A stretch of 16,665 nucleotides of DNA from JBGOUJ01 sp041477005 (lineage in GTDB: Bacteria > Acidobacteriota > Terriglobia > Bryobacterales > JACQDG01). A program made the position numbers and the translations under genes. The stretch spans positions 1-16,665 of the forward strand of contig JBGOUJ010000095.1 in the NCBI GenBank assembly GCA_041477005.1, written 5' to 3'. The notes beneath the pieces were generated by a model. It made no database searches. It saw only the letters and a list, made by a program, of their open reading frames with translations, and was not told where the DNA came from. Below, in pieces: positions 13,193 through 16,665 of this stretch. How positions within the stretch are numbered: the first letter of the stretch is position 1; each line of letters opens with the position of its first letter.

Positions 13193-14473
13193 TTATTCAA
13201 CCAGCAGCGCCTTGCGGGTCGGCGGCGGAACCGGGCTGCTGGGCGCGCCGCCATTCACTACCGTGGTACCGGAGATCGTGATGGTGTTCGCAACGAGTAT
13301 GGTCCAATCCGTTGTAGTGCTCGTACCGGAGTACGTTAAACCCGTCGATGGGAAATAGAAAGCTCCAACATATACGGAATTGGAGTTGCCGTTGATCACG
13401 TTCCCTGGCGGCTTGTTCGGGGCGTTCTTGTCGTCCCAAAAGAGCACGCCCTCGTAAGGTCCGGTCGAAGGCGCCTTCAGGGTAGTGGTGACGCTGCCGG
13501 CGATATTGAAAGTTCCCCACCCGCCCAGGCCGGCGGTGAGATTGGTGTTGTAAAAGAGGACGCCGTCACCCTTGAGCACTGCGTTGCCGCTCACGCGCAA
13601 GCCGCCGCCGTCCAGAATGTAAGTGCCGGCGTTGAACGTGACATTGCCGCCGGTGATGGTGATGCCGCCGACATATAGGCCGGGGTTGAGGGTCACCGAT
13701 CCCTTAGTGATCTTCGTGTTTACTCCGATCGGGGGTGGCAAGGGAATCGGTGGCGGTGTCAGGTAGGCCAGTGGGTCAATGACCGGCGGAACCTCAGTCA
13801 CCGGCTCCGGCTCGATACAGTTGGAGCTGCCATTCGTTACGAAATTGCCCGACACGCCCACAGCGTCGGCATAGATGCAGGCTCCGCCGTTGGCAACGAT
13901 CCCTTTGGGGTCGGTGGAGTTGACCATGACACCGCAACTGGTGTTCAAGGTTGCGGTGCCCTGAACGGTCAGGGATCCTTTCGCCGTGGGGTCCAGCGCC
14001 GTAACACAGTACTCGGGTGTCCGCATCACTCCGGCAACGGATCTTGCCTTGATGAGGGCGCTCTGCTGGTTGATGACGCGCATGAAGAATGTGGGGGCCT
14101 GCTGGCTGATGATGACCTCGACAAAGGCGGCGTCGCCGGCATGCAGGCCGCTGGCAGGCGGATTGTTCACGGTCACGGTCGCGTTCTGATCGTTGTAACC
14201 ATTGAGGGCTACGTCATTCTTCGCCGCTGACGTGACCAGGGTGGTATTTGCTCTCCAGATCTCCTGCGCGCCGCCGATGGCTCCTGCGTCGGCGGCTGTC
14301 TGTATGCGACGCTTCACGTGGTACAGGAAGCCGACGTCGAGCGTCAGGCCCATGAAACCTAGCAAAACGGGAAACAGCAGCCCTAAGAAAATCACCATTT
14401 GCCCTCGGCGGGTTCTGGCATGGTCTCCGATGCTGGAGCCTTTGTGCTGCCGTCTAATCGACTGACCTTGCAT
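13193..14473 (-). CDS. TadG-like pilus-assembly protein (block C)
   Basis: This 426-residue TadG-family protein has the N-terminal module TRRGQMVIFLGLLFPVLLGF at about residues 21-40, then LTLDVGFLYHVKRRIQTAAD and AGAIGGAQE. The long periplasmic part has repeating beta strands like a right-handed helix: ALDPTAKGSLTVQGTATLN, LNPGLYVGGITITGGNVTF and GTYILDGGGLRVSGNAVL. A proline-rich stretch (PPPIPLPPPI) lies in the middle, as in many TadG proteins. AGGAGG eight bases before the ATG at 14473 fixes the start; the open frame continues to 14797 but that extension reads as non-coding leader. It heads the second cassette, with the two TadE genes directly downstream. It is longer than its block A counterpart and clearly diverged from it. 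Confidence 0.9.
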   Translation of the reverse strand: MQGQSIRRQHKGSSIGDHARTRRGQMVIFLGLLFPVLLGFMGLTLDVGFLYHVKRRIQTAADAGAIGGAQEIWRANTTLVTSAAKNDVALNGYNDQNATVTVNNPPASGLHAGDAAFVEVIISQQAPTFFMRVINQQSALIKARSVAGVMRTPEYCVTALDPTAKGSLTVQGTATLNTSCGVMVNSTDPKGIVANGGACIYADAVGVSGNFVTNGSSNCIEPEPVTEVPPVIDPLAYLTPPPIPLPPPIGVNTKITKGSVTLNPGLYVGGITITGGNVTFNAGTYILDGGGLRVSGNAVLKGDGVLFYNTNLTAGLGGWGTFNIAGSVTTTLKAPSTGPYEGVLFWDDKNAPNKPPGNVINGNSNSVYVGAFYFPSTGLTYSGTSTTTDWTILVANTITISGTTVVNGGAPSSPVPPPTRKALLVE

Positions 14474-14481
14474 TCCGTTTG

Positions 14482-14487
14482 CCTCCT
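14482..14487 (-). promoter_or_regulatory. Ribosome site deciding the TadG start
   Basis: A perfect AGGAGG on the minus strand lies eight bases before the ATG at 14473. It rules out the 108-codon N-terminal extension that the open frame would allow. Confidence 0.85.
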
Positions 14488-14495
14488 CTAAACAC

Positions 14496-14656
14496 CGGGA
14501 CCTTGCTCCCCCGGCTTTCAGCGCTAATCGGGTCCCGTTTGGGGATCTGCCGTGCGCTACCCTCGTTTGTATCCGAGTTCGCTGTGTGCGTCCATAGGGA
14601 GAAAGTTGGGACCGGTGGCACCTTCGTACCAGCGCCAATTTGCCCTGCAAGTCCCA
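14496..14656 (-). promoter_or_regulatory. Structured leader of the second Tad cassette with alternative hairpins
   Basis: In transcript order (minus strand) four complementary blocks occur: A UGGGAC (14656-14651), B GGUCCCA (14613-14607), C CGGGACC (14537-14531) and D GGUCCCG (14502-14496). A pairs with B and C with D (7 bp), or B can pair with C (6 bp), which would break both hairpins. Inside A-B a second stem, UGGUAC-GAAG-GUGCCA, occupies 14631-14616. Block D ends eight bases before the AGGAGG ribosome site. The layout fits a translational or transcriptional switch, but no known riboswitch class was recognised. Confidence 0.4.
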
Positions 14657-14876
14657 GAGGCGAATTGGGACTAAAGTAATGGCTGGGTAATCTGGGATGC
14701 AACTGCGTTCAGCCCTGTTACCCGTCTGTATTACGTGATGACTCTCGAGCAATGCGCCACGGTCGGACCAACCGGGAAGTGGATGCCCAAAGAACACGGG
14801 CAGAAGTTCCTGCGTGCTCTGAATATTGAGCTTAGATCAGGCAGAGCAGCATGACAACCTCGGGTTACTAATACAA

Positions 14877-14908
14877 CCGCCCAAACGGCGGGCGATTGGT
14901 GATGCCCC
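14877..14908. repeat. Hairpin-forming repeat, copy A
   Basis: This 32-base sequence beginning CCGCCCAAA and ending GGTGATGCCCC matches a second copy at 15144-15176 with small insertions. It has a short internal inverted repeat (CCGCC with GGCGG). Confidence 0.6.
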
Positions 14909-15025
14909 CCAGGTCGTTTAGGTGCACCAGCAATCGTTCTCGCAATCTCTGTTCTGTCATGGTCTCTGTCCCTGCTTCTGCCTCTGTACTGTTCCTATGT
15001 GTTTTTTTCTTGACGTTGTTCTGTC

Positions 15026-15057
15026 TTGTTGCTCTTATCTATTGTTGCTCTTATCTA
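15026..15057. repeat. Perfect 16-bp tandem repeat
   Basis: TTGTTGCTCTTATCTA occurs at 15026-15041 and again at 15042-15057 without a mismatch, inside a pyrimidine-rich tract upstream of the DUF6998-like gene. Confidence 0.95.
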
Positions 15058-15143
15058 GTTACCGGCAAACCATGACGACCCTCGATTTGGGCGGCATCAA
15101 GGTGTAGTTTTGTAGGAGCTATGTCTATTGGAAATATACCCGG

Positions 15144-15176
15144 CCGCCCAAAAAACCGGGCGGCGGGTGATGCCCC
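15144..15176. repeat. Hairpin-forming repeat, copy B
   Basis: This copy shares the CCGCCCAAA start and GGTGATGCCCC end with 14877-14908. Its stem is stronger: GCCGCCC at 15143-15149 pairs with GGGCGGC at 15158-15164 around AAAAAACC. It lies just before the likely start of the gene at 15202, so the open frame from 15121 is probably not coding at its beginning. Confidence 0.6.
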
Positions 15177-15201
15177 AGCCGTTTGCCTGACCGAGGCGCA
15201 G

Positions 15202-15640
15202 ATGGCAGCACCCAGGGCCAAGATCCCGCAACTCGTCCGGCGACTCAATACCGTCGTTGAGGAACTTCGAGATCTGTTCCCAGGCCGCCCCTTCACCCTG
15301 GATGGCCACCTTGTCGGCAGCCTCGGCGAAGCGATTGCTGCACACGACTACGGCCCCCGTCTTCTTCCGCCCTCGGCCAAAAGTCACGACGCACGGAGCG
15401 GCAACGGTCGCCTCGTCCAAGTCAAGGCAACCCAGGTTCGCCGGGTCCCCCTCCCTCAACTCTCAGCCGCACCACCTTCTCGTTCTGCTCCTCTGTCGGG
15501 GCGGGACCTACGAAGAGGTATATAATGGCCCGGGTGAACTGGCTTGGCGCAGTGCTGGCAAGCGGCAGAAGAACGGTCAGCGTCAGGTGGCTCTCTCGAA
15601 GCTGCGGCTCCTGATGGCGACCGTGCCGCAAGCTCAGCGG
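15202..15640 (+). pseudogene. DUF6998-like protein, frameshifted
   Basis: From ATG 15202 (GAGG five bases upstream) the frame reads IPQLVRRLNTVVEELRDLFP, then FTLDGHLVGSLGEAIAAHDY and GRLVQVKATQ. This matches the DUF6998 family of small proteins of unknown function. The pattern GE, HDA and VQVK recalls a PD-(D/E)XK nuclease core, which is inference. After about 15435 the homology moves by one base, around the run of five C at 15447-15451, and continues as QPHHLLVLLLCRGGTYEEVY, NGPGELAW and KRQKNGQRQVALSKLRLLM to about 15640. In the first frame the protein stops at 15525. The frameshift could be a true mutation or a sequencing error in the C run. The tail then runs into unrelated NHL-like sequence. 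Confidence 0.75.
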
Positions 15641-15714
15641 CTCAGACCGGCAGACCGGTACGTGCACCCAACCGGCCGCAGCAGGCGACGGCCAAAAGCG
15701 GGCCACGCCGGGCC

Positions 15715-16086
15715 GATACGGTTCTTAACCGGGTGCGAAAGATCAGCGCCGCCGATGGGGTGATTCGCAGCATTACCCTCCCCGTCGCCCAGGCGAGAGT
15801 ATGCGGCCCGCGAGCGCTCGCCGTGGACGGCGCAGGCAACCTGTTCATCGACCGCATCGGTCTCTCCGCTGGCGCGGCGGCGATCATCAAGGTCGCTCCG
15901 GATGGTACAAGCGCCATTGTGAGCGGCTCGGCCGGATCCCTGTCTATTGTGACCGCACTGGCAGTCGACGGCGTGGGGAACGAGTACATAGCCGACGGCA
16001 ACAGCCGGATCCAAAAATTGACGCCCGACGGCATTCTCGGCGCCATTGCGGGAAGCCAGGGACCGGGGTTCGCCGGCGCTCTTTAG
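15715..16086 (+). pseudogene. NHL-repeat protein fragment
   Basis: The frame ending at 16086 contains NRVRKISAADGVIRSI, then GPRALAVDGAGNLFIDRIGL, VTALAVDGVGNEYIADGNSR and IQKLTPDGILGAIAGSQGPG. This is about two NHL repeats of the acidobacterial exported type, with an interrupted linker (FAGAL then stop where FSGDGGPA would be expected). No signal peptide or start belongs to it; the upstream part of the open frame is antisense-like or DUF6998 sequence in another frame. It differs from the intact NHL gene on the left and is probably a broken relic of another family member. Confidence 0.7.
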
Positions 16087-16089
16087 GCC

Positions 16090-16422
16090 TCATGGCGCTT
16101 CAGGCGGCCTCACTGGCGCATTGCTGGAGCCGGGATGGTAGTTAGTTAGCCGGAATACGCGCCGCTGCTGCTGCTCCGCTTTGAGGCAGTGCGAGCACAT
16201 GTGGTCTTTGTGGAATAGCTGAGGTCAGCGCGGCTGTTCGGATGACTTCTCCGGTGTTTTGGGCCCCTTCTTGGAAGTCCCGGGTAGCGCGACAAAGGGC
16301 CCGCTTTGCTGGATCTCCACCGGGACCCCCTCCAGTTGTTCGGGAAACACCCGGCGTTCCTTGCCGCTCAGCTTGCGGCCGTCACGTCCCACGGGGTGCC
16401 CAGCCTGGATGGAATGGCTGTT
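16090..16422 (-). pseudogene. Unrecognised minus-strand gene remnant with an in-frame stop
   Basis: One minus-strand frame is open from 16422 to 16090 except for a single TGA at 16227-16225. The first part contains GHPVGRDGRKLSGKERRVFP and EQLEGVPVEIQQSGPFVAL, which look like true protein. The second part contains HMCSHCLKAEQQQRRVFRL, with a CxxC pair, and ends PPEAP. No start codon other than GTG at 16392 is available. It may be the 3' end of one decayed gene or two unrelated pieces in phase. No family could be named. Confidence 0.4.
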
Positions 16423-16509
16423 TCAGCTGGAATGTTCTTGCGGGCAACGAAGTTGGTTCGGTTCGAGCAGTGCTCTTTTCATGCCACGCGGGTTCGAAAT
16501 ACGTCCAGG

Positions 16510-16665
16510 GTGGGGAGCCGAATCAACGTGCTGCAGCGGCTAACCTACCTGGGCGTGATCTTCGTTCTGTTCCCCTTGATGATCTGGACAGGTCTGGCGA
16601 TGTCTCCCGCCATCGCGTCAGCATTTCCTGCCGCCGTGACGGTGTTCGGCGGCCAGCAATCCGCA
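16510..16665 (+). pseudogene. Membrane cytochrome b-like fragment, cut at 5' end and by window edge
   Basis: The plus frame ending at the right edge reads NVLQRLTYLGVIFVLFPLMI, then WTGLAMSPAIASAFPAAVTV and FGGQQSA. This resembles the middle of cytochrome b/b6-type membrane subunits that accompany molybdopterin oxidoreductases, including one whole transmembrane helix. The usual first about 100 residues, with earlier helices and haem-ligand histidines, are missing: upstream codons in the same frame do not resemble the family. It is probably a 5'-truncated remnant, though the gene continues outside the window and cannot be judged fully. GTG at 16510 is the nearest possible start. Confidence 0.6.

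Larger units (their letters stand above)
14657..15201. other. Divergent spacer upstream of the second Tad cassette
   Basis: This 545-base region contains two related hairpin repeats, a T/C-rich low-GC stretch (about 14938-15058) with a 16-bp tandem repeat, and a 38-codon plus-strand frame at 14738-14854 (MTLEQCATVGPTGKWMPKEH onward) with no ribosome site. A TTGACG at 15010-15015 could be a -35 box for the rightward gene, but no good -10 follows. Nothing else could be assigned. Confidence 0.45.

Noticed and set aside
14560..14660. c-di-GMP-I (GEMM) riboswitch
   Set aside because: AGGGCAAA is present on the minus strand at 14646-14639, but the partner GGGACGCAAAGCC segment and the required stem order are not found at the right distance.
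14474..14797. 108-codon N-terminal extension of the second TadG-like gene
   Set aside because: AGGAGG before 14473 and the TadG family N-terminus place the start downstream; the extension covers the structured leader.
16259..16543. 94-codon plus-strand frame
   Set aside because: It lies opposite the protein-like minus-strand remnant, has an unnatural composition and reads the cytochrome-like segment in the wrong frame.

Overview
The window looks like a piece of a GC-rich Acidobacteriota chromosome, most like the Bryobacterales/Solibacter group. This is inferred from gene content: a giant secreted NHL-repeat/Ig-like protein, TadE/TadG pseudopilin operons, an IS1380-type transposase and many decayed recombinases. 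No rRNA, tRNA, CRISPR array or replication origin was seen.

Left part (1-8103). The window opens with two transposase fragments of IS1380 type joined head to head (1-634). The minus strand then carries two co-directional blocks. Block A (2920 to 887) is a TadG-like gene followed by two TadE-like genes, tightly coupled. Block B (8103 to 3296) is a small secreted protein translationally coupled to a 1449-residue secreted protein with twelve NHL repeats, a run of Ig-like domains and a beta-rich C-terminal domain. A plausible promoter lies just upstream of block B.

Middle part (8104-9955). This is debris: tandem repeats, a frameshifted tyrosine integrase fragment on the minus strand, a frameshifted serine recombinase fragment on the plus strand, one plausible small gene (9218-9451) and a possible truncated Tat-signal peptide. 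It is followed by a clean plus-strand pair of tandem paralogues (9956-12081). They share an unnamed domain and an SH3-like C-terminus; one looks exported and the other membrane-anchored.

Right part (12082-16665). A second TadG-TadE-TadE cassette lies on the minus strand (14473 to 12295), preceded by a leader with two hairpins and an alternative mutually exclusive pairing. Beyond it are a repeat-rich spacer, a frameshifted DUF6998-like gene, a cut-off NHL fragment, an interrupted unrecognised minus-strand frame and a 5'-truncated membrane cytochrome b-like fragment running off the right edge.

The main theme is the cell surface. Two TadG/TadE/TadE pseudopilin sets, with no ATPase, platform, secretin or prepilin peptidase in view, bracket large exported proteins and a tandem pair of envelope proteins. 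The rest is the remains of repeated insertion and decay. Whether the Tad sets and exported proteins work together is inference; the sequence shows only proximity and shared orientation.
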